Below are positions 1 through 8,105 of a stretch of DNA of 64,000 nt, in pieces; within the stretch, counting starts at the first letter, position 1, and each line of letters opens with the position of its first letter. This stretch comes from Porphyromonas loveana. GTDB taxonomy: Bacteria > Bacteroidota > Bacteroidia > Bacteroidales > Porphyromonadaceae. Location: NCBI RefSeq assembly GCF_003096695.1, contig NZ_QEKY01000005.1, forward strand, positions 62,001 through 126,000. Direction: 5' to 3'. A program made the translations under genes and the position numbers. The notes under the pieces were generated by a model. That model was not told the origin of the DNA and ran no database searches. It was given only the letters and a program-made list of their open reading frames with translations.

Positions 1-616
1 TTGGATTGTCAGCGAATTGCTGCATTTTGGTTACTTCGTTTACTATGCTCTCATCGTGGGAGTTATCCTCTTCTACTACATCTCTAATTATCGTCAGGCC
101 GAGCGAGTGGCTTTCGTTTTGTTTGGTTCGTTCTACGTCTATTATCTGATATATACCCTCTTGCCGGTAGCGGGACCGCAGTTTTACTTCCCGGCCATCG
201 GTTGGGAGAGTGTGGCCGCGGGACGCTTCCCACCGGTCGGCAAATTCTTTGCCTCACATCCGGAATTGCTGGAGATGGATGTAGCACATCAAGGTCTATT
301 CTATCGCCTGGTCAATATGTCGCAACAGATGGGCGAGCGTCCCACCGCTGCGTTCCCCAGCAGCCATGTGGGCATCACGACGGTTATCTTCGCTTTCGTG
401 CACCGCGGCAGCAGGAAGCTGTTTTGGTCTTTACTGCCGATCGGCATCTGTCTGATGCTGGCGACGGTCTACATCCAGGCTCACTATTTCATAGATGTAT
501 TGGCCGGATTGGCTACGGGGCTTCTCTTTTATTATAGTGGGAATAAGCTCTATTCATGGCTCGACATCAAGATAAGCGGCAGACGGAGCCGTAACAATCA
601 AACGGGAAGCGTGTAA
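1..616 (+). CDS. PAP2-superfamily membrane phosphatase (5' end cut by window)
   Basis: The reading frame is open from the first bases of the window, so the true start lies outside; about 205 residues are visible. The protein is mostly hydrophobic with several membrane segments. It carries the conserved PAP2 blocks: an upstream GERPTAAFPSSH block (PSSH at 356-367) and a downstream block ending in QAHYFIDV, which supplies the second conserved His and the Asp. PAP2 enzymes remove phosphate from lipid phosphates such as undecaprenyl diphosphate, phosphatidate or lipid A, at the outer face of the inner membrane. The spacing fits the PAP2_3/inositol-phosphotransferase-like branch. The substrate cannot be told from sequence. 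The stop codon lies within a weak hairpin (603-622). Confidence 0.85.
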   Translation, partial: WIVSELLHFGYFVYYALIVGVILFYYISNYRQAERVAFVLFGSFYVYYLIYTLLPVAGPQFYFPAIGWESVAAGRFPPVGKFFASHPELLEMDVAHQGLFYRLVNMSQQMGERPTAAFPSSHVGITTVIFAFVHRGSRKLFWSLLPIGICLMLATVYIQAHYFIDVLAGLATGLLFYYSGNKLYSWLDIKISGRRSRNNQTGSV

Positions 617-654
617 TTCCCGATATACACAATAGAGAAAACAAAGGGAACAGC

Positions 655-921
655 TTTTTACAGCATGTAAAAAGGGTCAAAAAAGAAATTGGAGATCATT
701 TATAGCGTGTAGAAAGCCTCAAAAAGGGAAAAAGACCAATTTACAGGGTGTAAAAAGCTCCAAAAAGCAGATTTGAGTCCATTTACAGCATGTAAATCAC
801 GTCAAAAACGGATTTTGAGCCTTTTTACACCCTGTAAATCGGTTGCAGCAAGAATTTTGAACCTATTTATACCTTGTAAAAACCGAAAGGAAGTCGAAAG
901 GAATCTTTCAACAGCATGTAG
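655..921. repeat. Seven-copy array of TTTACA-nnn-TGTAAA-like palindromes, 42-bp period
   Basis: The motif core (cagcatgta and variants) begins at 661, 703, 744, 786, 828, 870 and 912, giving spacings of 42, 41, 42, 42, 42 and 42 bp. Each core sits in an inverted repeat close to TTTACAnnnTGTAAA, while the DNA between cores is less conserved but purine-rich. Because 42 is divisible by three, the array also translates as a 14-residue repeating peptide in one frame; I do not regard that as a gene. It fills nearly all of the 467-bp gap between the phosphatase and the ROK kinase. The period equals about four turns of B-DNA. Confidence 0.85.
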
Positions 922-1005
922 AAAAGCTCTCCGATCGTTTGCGACGAAAAAACACGATGGATGTCGGCCTAATTGCACTTATTGTCGGAATCTGCTCAGC
1001 AACAG

Positions 1006-1042
1006 TTTGCGAACATAACAGACAGAAAAACAAATATCTTTG
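1006..1042 (+). promoter_or_regulatory. Candidate promoter for the ROK kinase operon
   Basis: A TATCTTTG at 1035-1042 matches the Bacteroidota -7 consensus TAnnTTTG. A TTTG at 1006-1009 could serve as the -33 element, although the 25-bp spacer is longer than the usual 19-21. The start codon lies 41 bp downstream. Confidence 0.45.
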
Positions 1043-1083
1043 TGGAAATCGCTAAAAGTAGAACATCTAAACATGTTGTTTCA

Positions 1084-2043
1084 ATGGAAAAGCCTTATGT
1101 ATTAGGAATCGATGTGGGTCGTACCAACACCGTCTTCGGCGTGGTGGACGCTCGTGGCAATCTGATAATGAGTTCGTCCATCAAGACCGGAGCACATAAT
1201 GATCTGGATGATTACATCAAGGACCTGGTGGCCGGTATTGAGCCGTTACTCGAACAGGTAGGTGGCAAGGACAAGATCAGAGGCATCGGAGTAGGAGCAC
1301 CTAACGGTAATTACTACACAGGTTCGATTGAGTTTGCCCCCAATCTCCCTTGGAAAAAGACTCAGATCCCATTTGCCCAAATCTTGAAAGACGCTCTCGG
1401 CATTCCCACGGCGCTTACCAATGATGCCAATGCTGCGGCAATCGGTGAGATGACCTATGGTGCTGCACGCGGGATGAAAGACTTCATCGTGATCACGTTG
1501 GGCACCGGTGTGGGTAGCGGTATCGTGGTAAACGGAACCCTTGTGTACGGACACGATGGATTTGCCGGTGAGCTTGGCCATATGATCGTTCGTCGCAATG
1601 GTCGCATGTGTGGCTGTGGGAGGCAGGGTTGTCTCGAAACGTACACCTCTGCTACGGGGGTTGCCCGCACGGCGCGCGAGTACTTAGACATCCGTTCGGA
1701 CAAGAGTATGCTGCGAGACATCCAGCCCGAGCTCATCACTTCTAAGGATGTGTACGATGCTGCGATCAATGGCGACGGCTTGGCACAGGAGATATTCGAG
1801 ACTACGGGGGCAATCCTTGGAGAGGCTTTCGCCGACTTCGTTACATTCTCCAGTCCCGAGGCGATCATTCTCTTCGGAGGTCTGACCAAAGCGGGCGATC
1901 TCTTGATGAATCCGATACGCCATCACATGGACAAGAACATCCTCAACATCTATAGAGGGAAGACCAAGCTGCTCTTCTCTCAGCTCAAAGAGAGCGATGC
2001 CGCTGTGCTCGGCGCAAGTGCTTTGGGATGGGAGGCGAAATAA
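1084..2043 (+). CDS. ROK-family sugar kinase (glucokinase-like)
   Basis: 319 residues from the ATG at 1084, chosen because MEKPYVLGIDVG starts right at the family's N-terminal phosphate-binding motif; the upstream in-frame extension runs into promoter sequence. ROK kinases phosphorylate glucose or related hexoses and amino-sugars with ATP in the cytosol. Visible landmarks are DVGRTNT at 10-16, the catalytic Asp in TNDANAAA (about D114), and the ROK zinc site, with the GELGH histidine near 166 and the cysteines of CGCGRQGC at 176-183. The length is typical. The absence of an N-terminal helix-turn-helix argues for a kinase rather than a repressor. It is first in an operon and overlaps the Nudix gene by 16 bp. 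Sugar specificity (glucose or N-acetylmannosamine) is not decidable here. Confidence 0.88.
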   Translation: MEKPYVLGIDVGRTNTVFGVVDARGNLIMSSSIKTGAHNDLDDYIKDLVAGIEPLLEQVGGKDKIRGIGVGAPNGNYYTGSIEFAPNLPWKKTQIPFAQILKDALGIPTALTNDANAAAIGEMTYGAARGMKDFIVITLGTGVGSGIVVNGTLVYGHDGFAGELGHMIVRRNGRMCGCGRQGCLETYTSATGVARTAREYLDIRSDKSMLRDIQPELITSKDVYDAAINGDGLAQEIFETTGAILGEAFADFVTFSSPEAIILFGGLTKAGDLLMNPIRHHMDKNILNIYRGKTKLLFSQLKESDAAVLGASALGWEAK

Positions 2044-2573
2044 AGGCTGAGCATCCGCTCATAGTCTTCCGATACTGTCCGCGCTGCGGTCACGATGGCT
2101 TTGTGGAGAAAAATGCCAAAGCAAAATCGTGTCCGCAGTGCGGATTTGTCTATTATGCCAATCCGTCTGCGGCGACAGCATGCTTCATCACGGACGCAGG
2201 CGGACGCCTTCTGGCTGTACGTCGTGCTCATGAGCCGGCGAAAGGAACATTGAATTTGCCCGGCGGGTTTATGGATATGGGCGAAACAGCCGAGGCTGGA
2301 ATCATTCGCGAGGTGCGAGAAGAAACGGGCATGGCTGTCGAAGAAGTCACCTATCTCTTCTCGCTTCCCAATTTGTATCTGTATGGCGGGATGATCGTGC
2401 ACACGGCCGATCTGTTCTTTTCTGCCCGTGTGGCGGATTTTGCTTCAGCCGTGGCGGATGATGATGCGGCCGAATTAGTCCCTTTGGCTCGGGAGGAAGT
2501 TCATCCCGAAGATTTCGGATTGGAATCCGTGAGCCGTGCAGTCGGTTTGTGGCTGGCTCGTACCCAAGAATAA
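2028..2573 (+). CDS. Nudix hydrolase with N-terminal zinc ribbon
   Basis: 181 residues. An N-terminal zinc ribbon (CPRC at 17-20, CPQC at 35-38) precedes a complete Nudix box with G80, E86 and REVREETG at 94-101, the residues that bind catalytic metal. The layout resembles NADH pyrophosphatase (NudC) and ADP-ribose pyrophosphatase-like proteins, which cleave nucleoside diphosphates linked to another moiety; the true substrate is unknown. The ATG at 2028 overlaps the end of the kinase gene by 16 bp, suggesting translational coupling. The transporter gene begins 4 bp after the stop. Confidence 0.85.
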   Translation: MGGEIKAEHPLIVFRYCPRCGHDGFVEKNAKAKSCPQCGFVYYANPSAATACFITDAGGRLLAVRRAHEPAKGTLNLPGGFMDMGETAEAGIIREVREETGMAVEEVTYLFSLPNLYLYGGMIVHTADLFFSARVADFASAVADDDAAELVPLAREEVHPEDFGLESVSRAVGLWLARTQE

Positions 2574-2577
2574 TAAA

Positions 2578-3489
2578 ATGAAAAGACTGAAAAACTTTGC
2601 TCTTCCCATCGCTATGATTGTGGGTGTAACGGCTTGGCCATTGCTCTCCCCTTGGTCTTTTCTGATCCCGTATATGATCTTCTTGATGCTCTTCTTCACT
2701 TTCTTGAAGATCTCTCCTCGCGATATGCACTTCTCGCGCTTGCATCTGCTCATGGCAGCGATCCAGTTAGCTTTGGCGATAGGCGGCTTCTATGCTCTCC
2801 GCTGGTTTGATCCTATTGTAGCCGAGGGTGTGATGATCTGCTTTATATGTCCTGCGGCCACAGCCTCGTCTGTGATCATCGGCATGCTTGGTGGGAGCAT
2901 TGCCTTCGGAGCCACCTACGTATTACTCACTCATATGGGGATAGCTGTGCTGGGCCCTTTGCTCTTCTCTTCGCTTAGCACGGCACATGCCGATATACCC
3001 TTTTGGACTTCCGTCGGGCATATCCTTATCGGTGTACTTCCGCTCGTGGTGCTTCCTCTCTTGTCGGCATGGGTAGTCCGGTTCACATCGACGCGATTGC
3101 ATAATCGGCTTTTGCAGATCCCCCAGATGGCTTTTTGGCTATGGGTTGTTTCGTTGTGTATCATCATGGCCAAGACTACCGGTTACGTAGTCGCTCAGGA
3201 GGCAGATACCATCCGACTGGAACTTCTGTTGGCCCTGGGCGGACTTGTTAGTTGCTCTATTCAGTTCGCATTAGGCAAGTGGCTCAGCAAACGTTATCTG
3301 CAAGAATCCGTTACTGCAGGACAAGCGTTGGGACAGAAGAATACATCTTTGGCTATCTGGATATCGCTGGCCTATTTGAATCCGATCTCTTCCATCGCTC
3401 CTGCCAGCTACGTAGTATGGCAAAACTCCTTCAACTCCATTCAGCTATGGCTGCACAATAAGAAAAAAACGATAATAGATAGACGATGA
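2578..3489 (+). CDS. BASS/SBF-like membrane transporter (bile acid:sodium symporter superfamily)
   Basis: 303 residues from the ATG at 2578, which directly follows the Nudix stop. The protein is almost entirely hydrophobic, with about nine or ten membrane segments. It has features of the bile acid:sodium symporter/arsenite permease fold: a CPAATASS-type glycine/serine-rich stretch near residue 95 and a second polar break at GQALGQKNTSLA near residue 255, the family's crossover helices. Members move organic anions with sodium; the substrate is not predictable. The stop codon overlaps the next start as ATGA (3486-3489), so the two proteins are probably co-translated. Confidence 0.75.
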   Translation: MKRLKNFALPIAMIVGVTAWPLLSPWSFLIPYMIFLMLFFTFLKISPRDMHFSRLHLLMAAIQLALAIGGFYALRWFDPIVAEGVMICFICPAATASSVIIGMLGGSIAFGATYVLLTHMGIAVLGPLLFSSLSTAHADIPFWTSVGHILIGVLPLVVLPLLSAWVVRFTSTRLHNRLLQIPQMAFWLWVVSLCIIMAKTTGYVVAQEADTIRLELLLALGGLVSCSIQFALGKWLSKRYLQESVTAGQALGQKNTSLAIWISLAYLNPISSIAPASYVVWQNSFNSIQLWLHNKKKTIIDRR

Positions 3490-3911
3490 AACTAAGCGAC
3501 AAATGGTTTACAGCCCTGAGCGAAGACGAGAAAGGTAGTCTTGTATTCGTCAACGGCCGTCAGGAATTGGACGAATTCCGATTGAGCGGTAAGATGAAGA
3601 TTCGTATTGAGATCCGTTGGCCTTATGAGGCTGATGAGCAGGGATTGCCCACTGAATCGGCAAGCCTGCTGATCGACGAGATCGAGCCTCTCATCCGCAA
3701 AGCGATGGAAAAGGACAAATTGGCCATCATGACCGGCAACTACACCGGCGGAGGGATGAAATATTGGGTTTATTATGCCCGTACGGAGCGTGTTTTCGGA
3801 GAGCGTCTCAATACAGTCCTGGAGCCGTACGAAACACTCCCGTTGGAGATCGAATGCGAGATAGATGCCGACTGGGAAGAATACCTCGACATGCTTTCTA
3901 TGCAAGAATAA
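3486..3911 (+). CDS. DUF695-family protein
   Basis: 141 residues, acidic and soluble, with no signal peptide or membrane segment. The pattern (short N-terminal region, then charged strands such as KIRIEIRWPYE, an EIEPLIRKAMEKDKLAIMTG helix and WVYYARTERVFGE) matches the DUF695 family of small cytosolic proteins often encoded near regulators of ribonuclease activity. No catalytic residues are known. It is the last gene of the operon starting at 1084 and is joined to the transporter gene by a 4-bp start/stop overlap. Confidence 0.7.
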   Translation: MKLSDKWFTALSEDEKGSLVFVNGRQELDEFRLSGKMKIRIEIRWPYEADEQGLPTESASLLIDEIEPLIRKAMEKDKLAIMTGNYTGGGMKYWVYYARTERVFGERLNTVLEPYETLPLEIECEIDADWEEYLDMLSMQE

Positions 3912-3986
3912 TCTCAGGCTGTCAATATATTTCTCATCGACAGGAGCTTTTGTGCTATATAAATGATTGAATATAACCCTTCGGCA

Positions 3987-4778
3987 TCAATCACTTAGGG
4001 AAGAGATGTAGTCAGAGGCTGTGCCAAATGTGTGATGGGACAAAAGTAGAGCATCGATTATACGCTCCAATCGGTGACACATTTCTTCTCCACTACGATG
4101 TGTAACAGTATAGCTTAGTTTGCAGTTGGGCAACTTATTGATCTCGGCAAACTCCCACGGATGAAAATAAAGATTTAAATAATCGTCATGTGCTATCGTT
4201 CGTTTGATCATCTTGATGTATAGATTAAGTGGGAGATGATGGAGAGAAAGCCAGAAGAGCGGGAAGCGTAACAATGGGGTAACAGAGCTTGGCAATTGGT
4301 ATACCCCATATTCATCGGAGAAAGGGAGTCTTGGTGCAAAGAAGTGGTTGTATCGGCCGGGGATAAACGTTGGATTAAGGGACGAATTGTACGCATAACC
4401 CGCTTGAGCGATCTCAAGCGCCGATATGGGCATCATCCGAGGCATTCGAAATCCTCGCACTTCGGCTCCATCCCACAAGGCATTAAGCCTCTGACGAGAT
4501 TCTAAAAGATGTTCGACCTTGAAATCCGAATGAAATACTCCATGCGAAGCCAATTCATGACCATCAGTGCAAATTCTATTGCGTAAGTCTTTCGGGAGAG
4601 ACTCCCAAAAAGTAACTGTGCTGAAGAATGTTGCCCGAACACCTTTTTTTCTCAGGATGTTCAGGATTGCTTCGGTCCCACGAAGACTGATTTCCAACTG
4701 TTGGTCTATCGGAAAGCTTTGATAGCCTTGTTCTACAGGCACATCAAATTCCTCGATGTCGAAGCTTAAGAGAACCAT
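3987..4778 (-). CDS. NodB-type polysaccharide deacetylase
   Basis: 263 residues. NodB-homology motifs appear in order: SFDIEEFD near residue 5 (catalytic base and metal-binding Asp), SHGVFH near 80 (metal-binding His pair), a GFRMPR block near 108, and LYFHPWEF near 207 (the family's last His motif). The DIEE form and the C-terminal HPWE place it near the DUF3473/lipopolysaccharide-deacetylase branch. Such enzymes remove acetyl or formyl groups from amino-sugars on surface glycans or lipid-linked sugars. The gene overlaps the upstream GT2 gene by 13 bp and is more AT-rich than the surroundings. No signal peptide is seen, so it should act at the cytosolic face. Confidence 0.85.
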   Translation of the reverse strand: MVLLSFDIEEFDVPVEQGYQSFPIDQQLEISLRGTEAILNILRKKGVRATFFSTVTFWESLPKDLRNRICTDGHELASHGVFHSDFKVEHLLESRQRLNALWDGAEVRGFRMPRMMPISALEIAQAGYAYNSSLNPTFIPGRYNHFFAPRLPFSDEYGVYQLPSSVTPLLRFPLFWLSLHHLPLNLYIKMIKRTIAHDDYLNLYFHPWEFAEINKLPNCKLSYTVTHRSGEEMCHRLERIIDALLLSHHTFGTASDYISSLSD

Positions 4779-5476
4779 CTTGCCCTTATCAACCTGGGTA
4801 AACTGTATATTTCGCGAAAGATTGTTTTCGCTTTCATCGCAGACAGAATGATGTTCGGACGGATAGCTCCGTGGACGACATCGATCCGTACTTTCTTTCT
4901 CCTTGCCAAGCAGATAAATTCTGTATCGAATAAAAAGCGTTTTATCTCTGTTCGCAGAAAAATTGATTTGCCTACTTGGGAAAAGCCTTTGAGCCCGCCT
5001 TGTGTATCTGTGGTTGGCAGAGACAAAAATGTATTTACAAAGTGGGAAATCTCAGAAAGAATCTCTCTCTTGAAACGAATCCTTCTCCCATACGAAGCTG
5101 ACTCTCTATGTGCAATAACGACGTCTGCTCCATCAAGAAGCGATTTTATCACCTGCTTGTAAGAATCCAACGTGAAAGGGAAATCATAATCTGTATAGAT
5201 CACGAATGGAGCATCTGTTTGTTTTACTCCATACCGAACGGCATATCCTTTTCCCTGATTCGCTGAATAGTCACAATAGAAGACTGGCCATTGAGACGAT
5301 GACCAACGCGAACGAACGTCAGAGGAGTGTCCCGTTTTACTGCCATCAGGTACAATAAAAACACGAAGAGTGATCTCCGGCAGAGCTGCAGATAACGCAG
5401 ATAAGTGAGAGATTGCCTCCTCCTCCCACCCTTGATAGGGATTGTAAGCCGGTAATACGATATCAATTTGAGTCAT
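4766..5476 (-). CDS. Family 2 glycosyltransferase (dolichol-phosphate-sugar-synthase-like)
   Basis: 236 residues from the ATG at 5476; the MTQIDIVLPAYNP start is the canonical GT2 N-terminus. The nucleotide-sugar motif is present (VIYTDYDFPFT near residue 93, an acidic DxD-like site), followed by the TDTQGGLKGF acceptor-loop signature shared with DPM1 and ArnC-type polyprenyl-phosphate glycosyltransferases. It has no C-terminal membrane helices. It probably charges a polyprenyl phosphate with a sugar that the neighbouring membrane glycosyltransferase then uses. It overlaps the upstream gene by 14 bp and the downstream deacetylase by 13 bp, so the three are one translational unit. Confidence 0.85.
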   Translation of the reverse strand: MTQIDIVLPAYNPYQGWEEEAISHLSALSAALPEITLRVFIVPDGSKTGHSSDVRSRWSSSQWPVFYCDYSANQGKGYAVRYGVKQTDAPFVIYTDYDFPFTLDSYKQVIKSLLDGADVVIAHRESASYGRRIRFKREILSEISHFVNTFLSLPTTDTQGGLKGFSQVGKSIFLRTEIKRFLFDTEFICLARRKKVRIDVVHGAIRPNIILSAMKAKTIFREIYSLPRLIRARWFS

Positions 5477-6665
5477 TGGTTTGGGTTCTCTGTGTGTTTG
5501 TTTCGGTCGAAACAAAATTAGTCCGCAGCAGATCAATGCAAATTTTTATCCAAATAAAACTGGGGAATAGCGCTTTCATTGCAAATGGTTGAATCACGTT
5601 CTTTCGAATTGCCGCGGGGAAAAGATCTGTAGGAGACAGGGATGAGAGAAGGAGCGTCCCGACAAGGAGTGCAATGTCAAGCCAATTGACTTTGCCTCTG
5701 GCCGGATGTGCGAACCATATACCAACGCCTAACAATGCAATAATATAAGTGCTTGATTCGCTACCGGTACTGAATAGGATGGTGAAGAGTAGCGTGGACG
5801 CAAGGATATTCATCCGAAAAGTAGTAGACCGGTATTGTCTGAATCGAATAAATGGTAGCGCAAAAAGGACAATTCCGGGGAGTAATAGTAAGAGGTCGGA
5901 GTATTCTGTGCTTCCAGAAACCTTTCGCACGATGCCCAGAAGAGAAACATTCTGTGACAAGGAGAAAAAATTCTCTGTATTCTTGCCCCCAAGACAGTCG
6001 ATCCAACTTGAATACTGTTCGAACACATAACTGCCTCCGCCCAATAATATCGGCAGGAATCCTATGATGCCAAACCAAAGGAAAAGCCAAGCGAGATAAC
6101 GTCCTTTCTTTGCTGCAAAAGGGAAAAAAACTAAGCCTACGATGCCATATATTTTAGTTAGTGTCCCCAAAGCAATAAAAAGAGCTGCAGCCCATTCTCG
6201 TTTTTTCTCCACCATAATAAAACTAAGAAGGATGCATGCTCCGATGAGGACATTCAGCTGTTGCATACATAGGGCTGTGTACAGATCCAAAAAAGCAATC
6301 CATAAAATGGTAATCTTCTTTTTCTCCGTCGTAGGCAGCATCCTAACAGCCCAAAGACATCCCGCAACAGATAGGCAGAGCCATAAAAACATCCCTATGA
6401 AGTCGGGCAGAAGAGCAAACGGGGCAAAGAGAATCGGGAAAACAGGACCATAAAGGAAACGGTCATGATGTTCGGACGGATAGCTTAAATAAAGAGGCTG
6501 GAAAGAACTAAAATGATAGAAAGAGGATCGAAATATAATGTAATTGTTATGCCTATGCGGTGCTGCTTTGGTTATCGCAACAACCAAAGCAGCAAGGCTC
6601 CATAGCGCATAAATGAGTTTTCTTGATGATATCGTTTTTCGGAAAATAGTTGGAGATAACTGCAT
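5463..6665 (-). CDS. GT87-like (DUF2029) integral-membrane glycosyltransferase
   Basis: 400 residues with about ten hydrophobic helices. The first extracytoplasmic loop holds NNYIIFRSSFYH and a following DRFLYGPVFP block, typical of DUF2029/GT87 enzymes, which take a sugar from polyprenyl phosphate and transfer it outside the inner membrane. The ATG at 6665 gives a normal first helix after a short basic N-terminus. It is the first gene of a tight cassette with the GT2 and deacetylase genes, and begins 65 bp after the serine palmitoyltransferase stop on the same strand. Base composition is visibly more AT-rich than the flanking genes, a possible sign of transfer. Confidence 0.75.
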   Translation of the reverse strand: MQLSPTIFRKTISSRKLIYALWSLAALVVAITKAAPHRHNNYIIFRSSFYHFSSFQPLYLSYPSEHHDRFLYGPVFPILFAPFALLPDFIGMFLWLCLSVAGCLWAVRMLPTTEKKKITILWIAFLDLYTALCMQQLNVLIGACILLSFIMVEKKREWAAALFIALGTLTKIYGIVGLVFFPFAAKKGRYLAWLFLWFGIIGFLPILLGGGSYVFEQYSSWIDCLGGKNTENFFSLSQNVSLLGIVRKVSGSTEYSDLLLLLPGIVLFALPFIRFRQYRSTTFRMNILASTLLFTILFSTGSESSTYIIALLGVGIWFAHPARGKVNWLDIALLVGTLLLSSLSPTDLFPAAIRKNVIQPFAMKALFPSFIWIKICIDLLRTNFVSTETNTQRTQTNDSN

Positions 6666-6730
6666 CTATATAAGATTCAGAGAGAACTTGGTCAGTCAGC
6701 TGTCTGACATTATTGTCACATGAGATCTCA

Positions 6731-7918
6731 TCAGAGGAGACCGTTTTGTTTGAAGACTTTGTGCAGCTTTTCGATAGCGAAATCCAACTGCTCTTTCGTA
6801 TGTGTCGCCATCAGCGAGAAGCGGATGAGCGTGTCGGACGGAGCCACGGCGGGAGAAACGACCGGATTCACGAAAACACCTTCTTCGAAAGCGTCTCGCG
6901 TGATCTGGAATGTCTTCTCATTGTTACGGATATAGAGCGGGATAATGGGCGTAGAGGTGTGCCCGATCTCAAAGCCTAATTTTCTGAACGCATCCAGAGA
7001 GTAGTGCGTCAGCTCCCACAGACGAGCCAAGCGCTCCGGCTCGGACAGCATAATGTCCAGAGCAGCAGAGGCAGCTGCAGTAGATGCCGGCGTACAGCTG
7101 GCACTGAAGATATAGGAGCGAGCATGGTGGCGCAGGTAGTTGATGATGCTCTTGTCGCCGGCGATGAATCCGCCAAGAGAGGCGAAGGACTTACTGAAGG
7201 TACCCATGATGAGATCGACATCCTTCGTCAGCCCAAAGTGGTTACATACGCCTCGACCGTGGTCACCCATCACGCCGATACCGTGCGCTTCGTCCACCAT
7301 TACATTGGCGTTATATTTCTTAGCCAAGCGTACGATTTCGGGCAGGTTACAAACGTCCCCCTCCATACTGAAGACGCCGTCCACAACGATCAGCTTGACC
7401 TTGTCCGGATCACATTGCTGCAGGCGCTTCTCCAACGACGCCATATCGTTGTGCTTGTATTTCAGCTTGGTGCTGAATGAGAGGCGCGTGCCTTCGATGA
7501 TGGAGGCATGATCCAACTCATCCCAAATGATATAGTCTTCGCGTCCCGTAATACAGGATACGACACCGAGATTGACTTGAAAACCGGTGGAGAAGCTGAT
7601 CGCATCCTCCTTGCCCACGAACTCGGCCAATCTTTTCTCCAGCTCCAAGTGGATATCCAGTGTACCATTGAGGAAACGAGAGCCGGCACATCCTGTACCA
7701 TACTTCTTTGTTGCCTCGATGGCAGCCTCCATTACTTTCGGGTGGTTGGTCAATCCCAGATAGGCGTTCGAGCCGAACATGAGCACCTTCCGCCCATCAA
7801 TGATGACTTCAGTATCCTGATCGCTTTCGATCTTTCTGAAGTAGGGATAAATACCCGCGGCCTGTGCCTTCTGAGGCTCGGTGTATTGAGCCAATTTATT
7901 TTGTAATAGTTTTCCCAT
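6731..7918 (-). CDS. spt: Serine palmitoyltransferase (sphingolipid synthesis)
   Basis: 395 residues from the ATG at 7918; the longer open frame upstream runs through the promoter. It is a PLP-dependent alpha-oxoamine synthase that condenses serine with palmitoyl-CoA to 3-ketosphinganine, the first step of sphingolipid synthesis, in the cytosol. Landmarks are the LMFGSNAYLGL entry loop, H137 stacking on PLP, DEAHG at 209-213, and the Schiff-base lysine K243 in TFSKSFASLGG. Its closest relatives (8-amino-7-oxononanoate synthase, 2-amino-3-ketobutyrate ligase) share the fold, but the sequence closely follows the P. gingivalis SPT I remember, including MGKLLQ at the start. It lies downstream of lpxH with its own predicted promoter. 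Confidence 0.88.
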   Translation of the reverse strand: MGKLLQNKLAQYTEPQKAQAAGIYPYFRKIESDQDTEVIIDGRKVLMFGSNAYLGLTNHPKVMEAAIEATKKYGTGCAGSRFLNGTLDIHLELEKRLAEFVGKEDAISFSTGFQVNLGVVSCITGREDYIIWDELDHASIIEGTRLSFSTKLKYKHNDMASLEKRLQQCDPDKVKLIVVDGVFSMEGDVCNLPEIVRLAKKYNANVMVDEAHGIGVMGDHGRGVCNHFGLTKDVDLIMGTFSKSFASLGGFIAGDKSIINYLRHHARSYIFSASCTPASTAAASAALDIMLSEPERLARLWELTHYSLDAFRKLGFEIGHTSTPIIPLYIRNNEKTFQITRDAFEEGVFVNPVVSPAVAPSDTLIRFSLMATHTKEQLDFAIEKLHKVFKQNGLL

Positions 7919-7944
7919 TAGCCTATAAGTTGCCTTATGCGGTA

Positions 7945-7952
7945 CAAATGTA
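7945..7952 (-). promoter_or_regulatory. -7 box for spt
   Basis: On the minus strand this reads TACATTTG, matching TAnnTTTG, 27 bp before the spt start codon. A second partial match lies at 7964. No clear -33 TTTG at 19-21 bp was found. Confidence 0.45.
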
Positions 7953-8105
7953 GTAATTCGAACCAAATGTAGCACAGTTTTGGCCCGAACGTGCAGAACG
8001 ATGACGGGATAATGGACACTTTCTGCCACTATCCTGCAACTTCGGATGATGGGAAGAGTGATAAGTCGGGCAGCGATGTCGCTCGCTGCGTCGTCCGGTT
8101 GTGTG

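Noticed and set aside
655-921. CRISPR array
   Set aside because: The conserved unit is only about 15 bp, spacers are partly conserved and of low complexity, and there are no cas genes nearby.
773-1018. Open frame giving an 81-residue protein with a 14-residue repeat
   Set aside because: The repeat is the 42-bp palindrome array read in frame; 42 divides by three, so any phase without stops gives a repeating peptide. No start signal or family.
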